From the NCBI GenBank assembly GCA_037954325.1, contig JBBMNZ010000002.1, positions 15,733,679 to 15,797,678 on the forward strand: DNA of 64,000 nt, given 5' to 3'. This document shows, piece by piece, positions 1 to 10,689 of the stretch; the first letter of the stretch is position 1, and each line of letters starts with the position of its first letter. The translations under genes were made by a program, and so were the position numbers. The notes below the pieces were generated by a model. That model made no database searches. It worked only from the letters and a program-made list of their open reading frames with translations, and had not been told where the DNA came from. This stretch comes from Fistularia commersonii (lineage: Eukaryota; Chordata; Actinopteri; Syngnathiformes; Fistulariidae).

Positions 1-51
1 CTTCACTGGCATCTCGGTGAAGTGCTCATCAGGATACATTCCCAGGTACAA
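1..51 (-). CDS. alox5: alox5 coding exon 14, 5' part only
   Basis: Only 17 codons (LYLGMYPDEHFTEMPVK) are present before the window edge. About 42 more residues, including the C-terminal Ile that completes the iron site, should lie to the left. Confidence 0.94.
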   Translation of the reverse strand, partial: MYLGMYPDEHFTEMPVK

Positions 52-3000
52 CTGCAGGGAAGGCAAAGGAGAGTCGTCATGGGAAATCATGAATTTCTGT
101 CACTATGCCCACATTTGGATATTTTCCACACCTCATTTTCATCAAACTGACTTAGGGCCCAAACAGCCCCCAAGTGCCAGCTGGAGCGCCCGCGGTCAGG
201 GAGGCTTTCGATGATCCACTGCATATCGACCAAACCTTTCTTGATGGGAGGGGGTCTTCGCATGGTGGAGGGAGCGTTGGGAATCCAAGAACACCAGTCA
301 TACTATACAAAGCATGTTTAAAGGAAAATTACAGTATAAGCGCAACTGCATGTGCATGTGAAATTGTCTCAAGGGACTCAACTGCAGGTAGTAATATAAC
401 TCCACTATTTCATAGTAAGTAACAGTAATGGGACACTATAAATGAAAATACACCCCCCTAATTTATTTCCTGTATCCTTATTTTGGAACAACTCTTGACT
501 CTGTGGTCCATAAATGTTAAACAATGTTAGTCAAATACTATTAATGTATCATTACATCAGCTATTGTTCAAAGCAGCCTTTGCAGAACCCCCAGATAGAC
601 TGATGGTAAAATTCTATCCTTGCCATTTGATATATATTCATTTTATTTTGGGGGGCGGTAAATCTTACTTTGGAGGTACGTTAGTTTTCAATTGTCCCAA
701 GGCTGCTGCCACCAAAGATCACTGCACCAGCAAAAAGCCATAGTCAGATCTCTCTCTTTTTTCTTTCTGCATTTGTTCCTTAATTTTTATCTCACATGAA
801 AGAATTGTGACGAGCCTTTTCATTATCTTGTGTAGGAATCTGTCATTTAACCAGTAATTTGACTATGTCTTGAAAAAATGTCCTCGAGTGATCCAATGAC
901 TAACCCAAACTTTTGCCAGCCTGAGCTGCTTGTGTCCAGTGTGCACAATGCATGTAAGCCACCATTAACCATTCACAATTGCAGGGTGAACATGTTTCTT
1001 ATTGTCTAAATGCATTTATACTGTAAATACTGTGTAATAGATGGTTCCTTGCCCAGTCAACATATTTAACACTTTGACAACTTACTTCTCAGCCACCGCT
1101 ATCATTTATATTAATAAAAGCAGATGAATTACTTACTTGTCCAAAGTTGACGGCAGCGTGTTGTGCTGAAGCAGTGAACACGATGGTGGTCAGATACTCG
1201 ATCAGTTCCTCTCTCGTTTTTAGCGACTTGGGGAACCCTGCAAAGAGGTTGGCAGGTAGACAGAAGAACTGAATTTAATCTTTTACAAAACAAAAAAACA
1301 CCTTTTTTGAATTGCTATAGCTCCTGAGCAAGAAAAACATCTTTGAATAATGAAGTCAAACAGGTAGTAGTGAAATGCAGAGGAGTTATTTCAATTGTCT
1401 CAAAACAGACCAGTGGTGTCCTGTCATGATATGTCGAAGTATCAATCAAGGGAAAAAAGTGAATTTCTAACATTGTCTTTTCCCTGTCTGACCCATTTCA
1501 AGTAGACTGGCCAAATTTAAAGTGTGCTATTTTTAACCAAACCAGATACTTTTGTATTGCACTTTGAAAAAAAAAAATGCCCTAGAAAAAAGGTGATGTT
1601 TCCAAAGTAGGATTTTCTAATAAACGTTTTTGTTTTGCAGCAAGACATCAATGAGCACTTAAGATAAACATAATCACTTATAGATGACAGAATTTCTAAC
1701 TTTCCTAAAATTACCAGTGGCATTAGCTTGTAAAGCACTTAATTAAAAGTCCTACTTGTATATTCATAAATATCAATATAGAGTTCTTCAAGTAAATTTG
1801 TGATTTCAAAAGAACCAGGTCCGTAGTAAGAACAATGCCCATACATCCCCATTACTATATGTCGTATTTAAAAAAAACCTATGAAAAAAATTATCACAAA
1901 TCAAATAAAATTACATCATTATGTGGGAAGATTAACCAATTAAAAGACACTTTATTTCAAGGAGCTGAAAGGGAGGGTTTTCAAATGAGTTCCTTTTAAA
2001 TGTGTACCCACCGCAGCTATCCATGTCTTGAATACCAAAGCAGCACACATCTTTGATGAAGGCCTGGATTTCTTCATCCCCCTGCACTTTCTCATCACTG
2101 GTGTAGTAAATATGCACCACATCAGACACAAAGCTATCAAAGACGGGAAAAAAAGAGACAGCAGTCACATAAAATGATCGAAAAAAAACAAATCAGAAAC
2201 TTCCTCCCCTTTGAAATCTGTCACGCACTAACTACTGTCTGCATCTCGGTGATAATTTCGATTCATTGTGTCACCTTTTAGTAGCCTCCCACACTTTGTA
2301 GCCATCATCTCTGTAGAAGTAGGTGGGCAATTCTTCTTTGTTGTCCATTCCCCGGGACTTAATCATATCAGGGAAACACAGAGACTTGAAGGTCAATCTC
2401 TTCATGGCTTTTTGCACCAGCTGAATGTGACCACCTCCACCTGTTGCATTTGCCTGGATGAAAAGAAAAAAAAATGGAATTGTGTTTTTGTTCTTCTCAG
2501 AACCTGTCGGAGATATTTAAGTAAATTATTTATTACAACAACATTATTAAAGTAGTACATTTTTTTATTTAGTGTCAGGCTTATTGTCCAAGCCTGACTT
2601 AACACACTTCTCCTACATGGAAAATAACAAGTCATTTTCAAATTACTCTTTTTTTTGTTTGTTTTGTCTGTTTAATGCCATTTTTAGATTTTATGTATTT
2701 ATTTGTATATGGCCAGGAAGCTGCAGCCTCACAGCAATCCCTAAAGGGGGCTCTCTGTGGAGTTTTTGTGTGTCTGCGGGAGTTTCTCCCCACATTGAAA
2801 AAAAATGTATATGTAAATTAGAGAGTCTAAATTGCCCAAGCTTGTCTATGAGAGAGTGAATGAATGAACATCTATACTGGTCTCCAATGAGAAAGAGAAT
2901 GATATTACGCCTCTATATGTGGCCTTTTGATGGCCCTGCACAAAGTCCAGGGGAAACCCGCCTCTCGCCGGATGACAGCTTGGATAGGTCGAAGGACCCC

Positions 3001-6000
3001 TGCAGCCCGAGTGCAGAAGGGGTATAGATAATGAACGAATGAACGAATCAATGAATGGCATAAATTGCCGCTTGCTCTGTAGGATCTGCAGCACTTTCAT
3101 CACTGTCTTTCTCATCCATTTAGAATGTCCCTTTTTTTTTAACTTATTTTTTCATGAGAAGACATGAATTCAATTATATGCACTTAAGGAACCCACCTTG
3201 TCAAAAATGCCGCCCTCACAGATGAGCGTTTCTCTGGCCTTGGTGTTAATAGCGATGGTGAAACGGATGTGGGGGATAAGCAACTGAAGGAGGGCACACA
3301 ATCCAGTTAGCTCATTTGTCATGCAACTAATAATATCATGTAGTTTTTTTTTTTACCTTGTATAAGGGGTGGACAGCAGGGAGCTGCCTGTACATGGCAA
3401 CAGCAAACACCTCTGAGATCAGATGAGTTCTGAAAAGATGTGTGACGGTCTGGTGGTGCTGGAAGTCGGATGAGCGAGCCCAGATCTTCGCCATCAGCCA
3501 GTCATATTGACCATCGGTGGGCAGGAAGATCGGATTATCAGGGCCCGGAGACTGTCTAAGCTGGGAAAGACAGAGGAGGAGTCTTGTTTCTCTTTTGACA
3601 TGATAGCTGTTAAAGAGCTTTTTCATCATGAAGAGGAGGGTGAGACACACTTGTCATTTCTCAAAGCAGATGGGGGTGAGACAGAGTGATAACATTTCAT
3701 ATTCGCTCTGCTCCGACCCTCCAGTGAAAGTGTGACAGTTATGGCTAACTGATATTTTTCTCCATTTTCCTCACCATTTCACAAATTTGATTGATTTCTT
3801 TGTGACTTTTTTTTTTTCAAATTATTTCAAAGGTATAGTTATCTTTATCACTTTGGTAAACAACCTCTGGTCAGAACCCATCAACACCCAGCAAATGCCA
3901 TGTTTGAATAACCCATCCCATCTTCCAAATCACCTACCTGTATGGCTATAGGCATGATCTTATTTTGCCTGTTCTTGTAGAACAGACAGATGGGAGCGAT
4001 CATATACTGCTGTGTGCACGGGTCTGTCTTATTTGGCATGATACCGTCTAACACTTCATAGTCTGCTATATAGATGTTGCCTGCCTAGAACCAAAAGACA
4101 TATACACCAGTTAAACATTATTGCTAAAAGATTTGAGTAAACATATTGTGATGGGAGAAAATAGTTGAATAGAATTACATTAAAAAAATTATGTTTACCT
4201 TTATTTCCTCCTCCAGAGTCAACTCTCTCTCCAGGCTGACAGAAACCATTTCAGTGGTGACGGGAAATTTTTCAGGAAGTTCAGTGCATTTTTGTATCAC
4301 TACTGGGTTGCAACCATTTAGGAACTGGTACCCGAAAATGAAATCTTCTTTCCAGTGTTGGATAACATAGTCTGGAAAAATATCACAAAATGTAACATAA
4401 TGGCTGTTTATTCCTTTTGGCTTTTCCCTTCACGGATCACCACACTGAATCAACCTGCTCCGTCTAACCTTATTCTCTGTATGTAATATAATATAATGTA
4501 ATTCAAAATAATATGATATGCCATAGTTGTTGCTCACCTGTTATTGTGGTTTTCATTTTTAATCCTGGGCCTGTGCCATTGATTCTCACATAGAGGCTCT
4601 CAAAATCAGTGAAATTGCTCCAGGATGTTTGAAACATGTGTAAAAATTGGTTCAGAAGCAGGTTCTCCATTCTGAAAAATTCATGGTTATCATAGTTGCC
4701 ATCCTTGGAATCCACAACATCCCAGATCAAAATTCATTTTAATGTCATATATTCCTGCAACTCATGTTAGCTTTGGAACAAAATGGGCTATTTTTGTGGG
4801 GGGGTTATCGGTCATGTTTCTTTAGTGAGAAGAGAATTATAAGCAAAAATCAACTATTTTTCCTATCAAAATCATAAATAATAAAATCATTTTGAAGTGT
4901 AATGAAATGCCTTTTGTGCCTCTGTGTGCAAGCGATCAGGCATACATGAAGAAAATGCAAATAACTAAGGTTATAAACATACAATACTACCTCTGTTCTC
5001 AGCTGTCTGTTGTGCACAGGGGGACAATCATCGGCCTTCAGAGCTGACTTTTCATGGTTTTATAAACATATAGCAAAAGGGGAACATACGCTTTGGTGTA
5101 GTTCAGCACGAAATCCACTCCTTTTTCCGTGTCAAACTGGATGTTCCGTGGCAAATCCTGGTGTCTAGCAGCGTCTATGCTCATAGGAAAGCCTGGCTGC
5201 CACTCTTTCCATCTGTAAAGACACAGCAGGGCGGTGGGAGATCAGCCTTTCACTCTCAACAAAACAGTACATGTGATAATTTAACATGCCTGTAAATTTT
5301 GCGCCTCATTTCCAGTTCTGATTTCCTGTGTTGCTTGACCAGGCTACTTTTATCATCCTCAGGCAGATGCGCTAAAACAGTGAGGGTGAAGAAACACACT
5401 TGTTTGACCAAAAACATTTAGTGTTTTGTGGCGAGCAAAATTAGCAGATGATTACCTCTTCCATCCCGCAGCACCACTTCCTCATCATTCACCAGCCATC
5501 TGAAACAGGGAAACTCTAAGAAGTCTCCGCCTGGAGTCTTAACTGTGATGTACCTGCAGTACCAGTCATCCTGCACCCAGTATTTCCTCTTTTCAATCTT
5601 CACCAGGACAATATCACCCAGGTTTTCCTGGACACTCATTGCGTACGAGTCCACCTATACAGAAAAAATGGGTTTTGGGACAACTGAGACAGGTGTGTTG
5701 TCAGTTTTCTTTTTAATAGTGCCTTTCTTGCTTTTTAACCATACATAAAAGAAAAGTTTCCCTTTTCTAGACAATTGAGCCCCAGAGTACCAGAAAACAT
5801 ATTCGGCATGTTTTTCTACGTTGTCTAGTTGACTTGAATAATAGTGAATAGTGAATATATGACCCCCCCCCCCCCCCCCCCACCCTCAGATAATCAAGAA
5901 CCAATCAAGATCAAGATCGAAGAGAATTCTAAAATAAATTTTCACAAGCGGAGGCCGTGAAAGTTCTGGATGTCTAGTGAACATGTCCTGTTAGAAGGTT

Positions 6001-7361
6001 TGTTGATAAACGATGGATGCATGATCGTAACTTGTCGTGGTGTGGTGCAGAAGGTAGAGCGAGCGTCCTTACACCATTCCTGCTTCGATTCCCAGCTCCT
6101 CCCAGTGTGTCGTACTGTTGTTGAGCAAGACACTGAACCCCTGACTGCTCCCCTGGTGCTGATAGACCGCAGCCAACTCATGGTCAAGGTTCATCCATGA
6201 TAGGTTAAATGCAAAGGAGGAATTTCCCCTGAGTGATCTATAAATTATTATTGTTGTGCCAGAAAACTAACTAAACTGAGGTCTGATTCAGTTGACAAGT
6301 GCTGTTTATTTTGAGATCTTAACAACACAAAATTGGTGTCCCTGACCTGATCTCAAGGGAAGACTGGGAGCTCCTCTCCACTTTTTCTCATCCATCATGC
6401 CCCGATTAAAGCAGAGCAGAAACCTATTATATCCAATTCTGCACATTGGATATACTAATTTAAATGGCTCAGGGACAAGGTGGGGATTTCCACAAAAGGT
6501 GCAGAATTTGTACTTCTAAAGAATAGGCTTTCAGTTGAATAATAGTGGTGTCATGATAACTATGCTCATATTACAATATATCAGCCTTTTCTCCCGGTGG
6601 AAATCCAACCACTTTTATTCATAACTGCCTCTTAGTCTGACTTAATTACTTTCAGTTAAAACAAATGTTTATCTATTTTATTTCTATTAGTTTCAATGTT
6701 AGTTTCAATGTTCTCTCATGTAGTAACATTCTTTGGCAAGTCATGAGCATTTTCTAGCATTGCTTTAAAAAAATCATTTGCTTTAGGATTTGATTATTTC
6801 TTTTTAAACAATACCAAACGATCAATCCTGTTTTTATCTATTCAATGCATGAGTACCCAATTATGTTTTATCTCAGTTGTCAGCTCTGTAGAACTTGCCA
6901 CGCAAACAAGTCTATCTTCATGCTATGCTGGTAGGAATCTGTCCACCCGTCACATTTATTTACAGTTGATATTATTTGGAGAAACAGGAAGCACAGTTCA
7001 CAAGTGCAATCTGTGTACATTGCAGTATGCCAACACAATGCCAATGCAAGTTGTCATGCGGACAAAAAGTGTGAATGTTCTAATAAAGCCTAGGCACACT
7101 GTGCTCCTGAATGTTTTGAACAACTAAACAAATTTTATTGCTGCCCCGTTTCTTACTTCTTCATTTTTATCACCAGGATTTTTTATCTTTATCCCCAAAT
7201 GACTCACTTACCGAACCCCTCTCAAAGTCATTGTAAAGAGGTTTGTCCAGCAGAGTTCTTGCACTGCATCGCTCCGTTCCAACGAGAGTGATGTAGATAT
7301 AGTTGTCCGTTCCTGCAAACCACTGGCTCCCTGTGGAAACCGTTACTGTGTACAATAGCAT
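1..7361 (-). CDS. alox5: Arachidonate 5-lipoxygenase, 14 coding exons, last one truncated
   Basis: Non-heme iron dioxygenase that oxygenates arachidonate at C5 and dehydrates the product to leukotriene A4; in mammals it works at the nuclear envelope with FLAP. Coding exons, 5' to 3' on minus: 7361-7212, 5654-5456, 5371-5290, 5212-5090, 4671-4538, 4371-4199, 4084-3938, 3560-3357, 3283-3197, 2453-2275, 2133-2012, 1237-1137, 302-132, 51-1. The spliced frame stays open for 641 codons. An N-terminal PLAT/C2-like barrel (starts MLLYTVTVSTGSQWFAG) covers about residues 1-115; the rest is the catalytic domain. Iron ligands seen: His377 and His382 (THLFRTHL), His560 and Asn564 (SAQHAAVNFG); the terminal Ile ligand lies off the window. 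Most exon lengths (82, 123, 173, 147, 204, 87, 101, 171) match those I recall for mammalian ALOX5. Exon 5 is 27 nt longer than I expect, so numbering runs +9 against human. Intron 3 uses a GC donor. The sequence favours 5-LOX over 12/15-LOX throughout. The paralogue (alox5a or alox5b) is not resolved. Confidence 0.96.
132..302 (-). CDS. alox5: alox5 coding exon 13
   Basis: 171 nt, phase 0. It starts YDWCSWIPNAPSTMRRPPP and ends AVWALSQFDENE. It contains the PDRGRSSWHLGAVW block conserved in 5-LOX. Donor GTGTGG. Confidence 0.96.
303..2011. other. alox5 introns 11-12 (non-coding apart from exon 12 at 1137-1237)
   Basis: AT-rich intronic sequence in two blocks, 303-1136 and 1238-2011. I see no repeat family or conserved element in it. 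Confidence 0.7.
1137..1237 (-). CDS. alox5: alox5 coding exon 12 (third and fourth iron ligands)
   Basis: 101 nt. It reads (G)FPKSLKTREELIEYLTTIVF then TASAQHAAVNFGQ. His560 and Asn564 are the expected iron ligands. Acceptor TTTGCAG; donor GTAAGT. Confidence 0.96.
2012..2133 (-). CDS. alox5: alox5 coding exon 11
   Basis: 122 nt. It reads (S)FVSDVVHIYYTSDEKVQ and ends GIQDMDSC(G). Donor GTGGGT (2011-2006). It forms the surface segment before the second iron-binding helix. Confidence 0.94.
2275..2453 (-). CDS. alox5: alox5 coding exon 10
   Basis: 179 nt, codons 434-493. It starts ANATGGGGHIQLVQKAMK and includes KSRGMDNKEELPTYFYRDDG. Acceptor CATCCAG; donor GTGACA at 2274-2269. Confidence 0.95.
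2710..3060 (+). repeat. SINE/L2-like dispersed repeat in alox5 intron 9
   Basis: The start reads GAAGCTGCAGCCTCACAGC. It then carries the 'gtggagttt', 'aaattgccc' and 'tgaatgaatga' blocks and a short GAAC/GAAT-type tail. The same family, tRNA-headed, sits in reverse at 57880-58217. This copy is 5' truncated and diverged. Confidence 0.7.
3197..3283 (-). CDS. alox5: alox5 coding exon 9
   Basis: 87 nt. It reads LLIPHIRFTIAINTKARETL and ends CEGGIFDK; the ARETLI stretch follows the helix that covers the active site in lipoxygenases. Acceptor CCTTCAG; donor GTGGGT. Confidence 0.95.
3357..3560 (-). CDS. alox5: alox5 coding exon 8 (iron-binding histidines)
   Basis: 204 nt, codons 337-404. It carries the lipoxygenase signature around HQTVTHLFRTHLISEVF, with iron ligands His377 and His382, and ends MYRQLPAVHPLYK. 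The donor GTAAAA is followed by a long T run on the plus strand. It is phase 0 at both ends. Confidence 0.96.
3938..4084 (-). CDS. alox5: alox5 coding exon 7
   Basis: 147 nt, phase 0 at both ends. It reads AGNIYIADYEVLDGI... and ends KIMPIAIQ. The APICLFYKN segment lines the catalytic core in the family. Donor GTAGGT. Confidence 0.95.
4199..4371 (-). CDS. alox5: alox5 coding exon 6
   Basis: 173 nt. It reads (D)YVIQHWKEDFIFGYQFLNG and on to ERELTLEEEIK. Acceptor TTTTCCAG; donor GTAAAC (4198-4193). The FGYQFLNGCNP core is typical of animal lipoxygenases. Confidence 0.95.
4408..4492 (-). repeat. Short RTE-like LINE 3'-end fragment in alox5 intron 5
   Basis: The block 'ggcttttcccttca' followed by 'ttctctgtat' matches the outer ends of the longer RTE-like copies at 15634, 20375 and 59785. 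Only about 85 bp remain. Confidence 0.65.
4538..4671 (-). CDS. alox5: alox5 coding exon 5
   Basis: 134 nt. It reads MENLLLNQFLHMFQTSW... and ends with GTGPGLKMKTTIT before donor GTGAGC. This tail is about nine residues longer than in mammalian 5-LOX, where I recall a 107-nt exon. No usable GT occurs at the shorter position, so the extension looks real. Confidence 0.92.
4672..5089. other. alox5 intron 4
   Basis: Unremarkable AT-rich intron of 418 bp with a short G run near 4798. No repeat family seen. Confidence 0.6.
5090..5212 (-). CDS. alox5: alox5 coding exon 4
   Basis: 123 nt. It reads (R)WKEWQPGFPMSIDAARHQ and on to VDFVLNYTK(A). The acceptor is TTTACAG and the donor GTATGT (5089-5084). 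It links the C2-like domain to the catalytic helices. Confidence 0.95.
5290..5371 (-). CDS. alox5: alox5 coding exon 3
   Basis: 82 nt. It reads AHLPEDDKSSLVKQHR then KSELEMRRKIYR. The 3' boundary must be at 5290 to keep frame with exon 4 (IYR-WKEW), which makes the donor CAG/GCATGT, a GC-type 5' splice site. The nearest GT, four bases further, would shift the frame. Confidence 0.93.
5456..5654 (-). CDS. alox5: alox5 coding exon 2
   Basis: Codons 51-116 plus one base. It reads VDSYAMSV...VVLRDGR and forms the rest of the C2-like domain (EKRKYW, DDWYCRYI). Acceptor AG is just right of 5654; donor GTAATC starts at 5455. Confidence 0.95.
5880..6515 (+). mobile_element. ERV-like LTR plus leader fragment in alox5 intron 1
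   Basis: Homologous to the left end of the ERV at 7745-8270: the LTR part runs from 'tcagataatcaagaacc' to 'cttaacaacacaa', followed by a primer-binding-site-like 'ttggtgtccc' and a leader ending 'ggatttccacaaaagg'. It is antisense to alox5 and interrupted by a SINE at 6031-6256. A run of about 20 C precedes it. No coding part remains. Confidence 0.8.
6031..6256 (+). repeat. tRNA-derived SINE inserted into the ERV fragment
   Basis: The head 'gtggtgcagaaggtagagc' resembles a pol III A box, and 'gcttcgattccc' a B box. The body has 'gttgagcaagacact' and the tail 'ggaatttcccctgag' followed by an ATT/TTG simple repeat, a common fish SINE/LINE tail. The ERV sequence resumes on both sides, so the SINE is the younger insertion. 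Confidence 0.75.
6516..7211. other. alox5 intron 1, 5' part
   Basis: Unique-looking AT-rich intron sequence between the ERV fragment and exon 1. No coding exon or repeat recognised. Confidence 0.6.
7212..7361 (-). CDS. alox5: alox5 coding exon 1
   Basis: Codons 1-50. The start ATG is at 7361-7359; I chose it because it aligns with the known 5-LOX N-terminus, where YTVTV follows three residues in. The exon ends ...DFERGS with donor GTAAGT (7211-7206), phase 0. The 5' UTR was not delimited. Confidence 0.94.
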
Positions 7362-7744
7362 GTCGGCAACAGAGGATAAACAGGACTCCAAAATGTTCAC
7401 ACACACTAAAAATACTGAAATTTCCACAAAATAAAACACTATTTTCTGCTAAAAAATAAGTATGCCTCAAAAATTTAGCATGCAGGAGTTTCTCTTGCAG
7501 AAGACCGTCTGCCACTGATGTTGACTTCCCACTCTACTGGTCTCTGTTAGGAAATAGTTAAACTAAGACAATTATGCAAACAAGATGATGAAAAAACAGC
7601 TGTGCATGCCCAAGCAGACAATTTGGCAAAAAAAAGGGCCAAACCTTATAAACAGAAAAACAGATGCAATTTAAAGCTGTTAATAAAATTCCAGATGAAT
7701 CAAAACAAGTTCATGCAGGACTTGTCCTCAAAGAATCCTGTCAT

Positions 7745-8084
7745 TGAAGAGGCAACAACCTTCTGTCAGATGATCAAATAACAGTCAACCCCTGAAGGGA
7801 AAAGCGTAAAGGAGGAGGAGGAGGAGAAAGAGAAGGAGGAGGAGGAGGAGGAGGTTAAGAAGAGGATCATCACAGAGAATACTAAAAGAAATTTTCACAC
7901 GCAGAGGGTGTGAAAGTAATGGGGTGCTTCTCCATGAGTTGTCTAGTGAGTGCGTCCTGTCAGAAGGATTATCAATAACAACTAATTCATACATGATTGT
8001 AATAATGCCTGAAAACGAACTAAACCGAGGCCTGATACAATTGAAAATTGTTTGTTTTTTTGAGATCTTTTTAGGAACACAACA
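7745..8084 (+). repeat. Left (5') LTR of the ERV-like element
   Basis: It is delimited by comparison with the right copy. It starts near 'ggcaacaacc' and ends 'aacacaaca' before the PBS-like TGGTGACCC. It carries an extra GAG-rich microsatellite at 7811-7858 that is absent from the right LTR, so it is longer (about 340 bp). Confidence 0.75.
7811..7858. repeat. GAG-rich microsatellite inside the left LTR
   Basis: Imperfect (GGA)n/(GAG)n run. Both the right LTR and the intron-1 copy lack it, so it expanded after insertion of this element. Confidence 0.85.
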
Positions 8085-9639
8085 TTTGGTGACCCGATAT
8101 GATCTCAAGGGAAGATTGGAAGCTCCTCTCCACTTTTTCTCATCCCCCAGGCCCCGATCAAAACTAAGCAGAAACCTGTTATATCCAATTCTGCACATTG
8201 GAAATACTCATTTAAATGGCTCAGGGATGAGCTGAGGATTTCCACAAAAGGTGCAAAATTTATGGTTCGGGTAGGAAGACAGAGCTGGCAGGATGATTCT
8301 GTGGCTATGACTGACGATGTGAACTTTCCGAACCGACAAAATTGAGGAAGAAAACAGGTGCAACATAGTGGCAAGTCGATGAAACCTGCTTTTCACCACC
8401 AAAACCACCAAAGTGGTTCCATATTCTCAAGGAGGAAATGAAGGGTGGATAAGAGTGACAAGCAGTCTTGGAGGAAGCATTAGTGTTCACAAGATAACGT
8501 TTAGCCTGGGGCAGTGGCTGAGTATTCATGTGGGTTATCATGGTTAGTAAAGCTCCAGAATTACCAGAGAGCAAAAATTTAGTAAATCTGTTTAAATTGG
8601 TAAAGGATGACTTTAACAAGATAGGAAAAAGGAGAGACTCAAGGGACAAAGGTGGAAAAAAGGTTCAACGAGTAGGTGGATGACTGAATAGGGAGGGGTT
8701 CTTGGGAAGTTCCGCTTTTCGGGTCCCTCCCCAACCAGTCAGAGATTTTATGCAGACATTTAGTATGGAAACATTTGGGTTAGGGAGTATGGGGAAAAAA
8801 GAAGGACATAAAATTGAGAGGAATCACAAGGAAGCAGACTGGAAATGTGGGGCCATGTCAGCAGCTGTCAAAAGAAACAAGGCCAAGGACAGGGGAATGA
8901 GAGAACTACAGACCGTGAGTCTGTATTCATATTTAAGGAAGTTACAGGATGAGGCGGCTTGACCACTCCTTTACAATTCCTCTGCTCAAAGAGGGGGGAG
9001 TGTCCCAGCCCCAATAGTAACCCTCATTGGTGTGTTGTTTCAGTATGAAGAAAAACCAGCCACGCTGGTCAACACAAGGATGATTGATGCTCTCACAGGC
9101 AATGCAGCTGGACAATAATAACAACACCTAGAGGATCCCCAAAAGACTATCCACAAGTAGCCAGAGGCTTCAACACCAAGATTTGAGGCACCAGACAAAG
9201 AAGGAAGCAGCCCCAGCTCTTGTCAAGACTCATGCGCCAGAAAAGACAGAGAGGAAGAGAAAGATAAGGAGCTGATTATTGAAGTTGATGACAATGAAGA
9301 TGGTCATGAGGGGGAAAAGTTCAGAAAACAAAAAACACCTATGAACACAAAGGACAAAGCGCAAGGAAAAACAGGGCTGTGAAGAAACAGGTGTTGTGCT
9401 CCCACCTCTTATTCACAGTTTCATGAGCCATACATGTTGAAAGATGATCCCGATGATTGGTCAACAGTGGAAGCCCAAACTGGTAGCACTTTTGTAGGCA
9501 CAGTACAGGGGCAAATATGAGAAACCATGTACCCAGATGACATCCCAATTTCCAGATGAATGAGACAGCAAGTACATCCCAAGGTTAAGAGTCCGGGAAA
9601 AGACACAAGAATAAACAAGGGAACAGCTGGAATTTTGCT

Positions 9640-10360
9640 GCTGAGATTGGATTTGAAAGGAAATATGGTCTACAAACCATGTACCACCAAAGATTTGCAG
9701 GGGTTAGTGGAACAACTCCCTAGCCTACACTAGGGAGTAAGCACCTGCATCAACAAATTCACGTAACTAAAAGGAGGTGAATCTTTTAACCTTGGGGATA
9801 CCATCAGTATCCTTAGCTGGAGGTTGGTCTCACCAAGGCCATAAGCCTATGCATGCAACAAGGTATTTAGTCTTACGCTAAGCATGACACCACTTGGGAG
9901 AAAATTCGGGGAGATAAGTGGGCTATCCTGTAATCAACATATCCCACTCATGGAGAGCCCTCTGCCTTTAAGACAAACAGAAAAGGGGCTGATGAAGATG
10001 TGCTGGAATATTTGCAAAGAGCTACAGACATCAGGGGAACCAACACAGAAGAACCCCCAGAAGCTAACCAAGATACTCGCTGGTTGCTCAGGGAACAATG
10101 TGTGGAGGTATTGCTGCTGCCAGTACTTATTAAACTACACAAGATAATAGGGCTGATCAATGAGGATGAGAACACATTGACCCAGGCCATCATACATCAT
10201 TGTGGGAAGCATGATCAGAAGAAAGCAGAAGAAGCTGAAGAGTTCTGGGTACTGCAGAAGAAAAAAAAACAATTGTCTCAAAAGAACGGCATAGACAATT
10301 CTCTGACATCAACACTAGTCAAGGGAAAGATAACAAAGGCAGTGGAGGCAGTCACCTAGA
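9640..10360 (+). pseudogene. Broken gag-like region of the ERV element
   Basis: Open frames at 9884-10147 and 10000-10359 overlap in different phases. The second has a charged helical C-terminus rich in K/E/Q, as expected of a retroviral capsid end, and precedes the pol-like region. The assignment rests on position and weak resemblance only. Confidence 0.45.
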
Positions 10361-10689
10361 CGGCAGCAGCTGTTATCCTGACAAAGGAACTGAAAAGGGG
10401 ATATTGCCTGAATCAGAATGCATCCCCTCATATATCTTTGGCAGTCTCCCCCAAATTCCCACTACAATCACTGGGTCCCATGGAAAAACATTGTTTAGCC
10501 CAAACATTGGATCCAGACACAGAGGGGCCCAATACCTTCCTTGCCCCACAGAATGATTCTCTTACACACATATAATGTACGGTAATCATCCTGGCAAATG
10601 CATTTTTCTGTCTGCCACCATCTTTCAATCCTGGCCCATTTTCATAGTTTCCCACCAAGGGCAACGGCACATTAATACCAAACTTCCCT

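Noticed and set aside
1..7361. Call as a 12- or 15-lipoxygenase
   Set aside because: Exon structure and sequence (EKRKYW, YDWCSWIPNAP, SSWHLGAVWALSQF) fit 5-lipoxygenase throughout.
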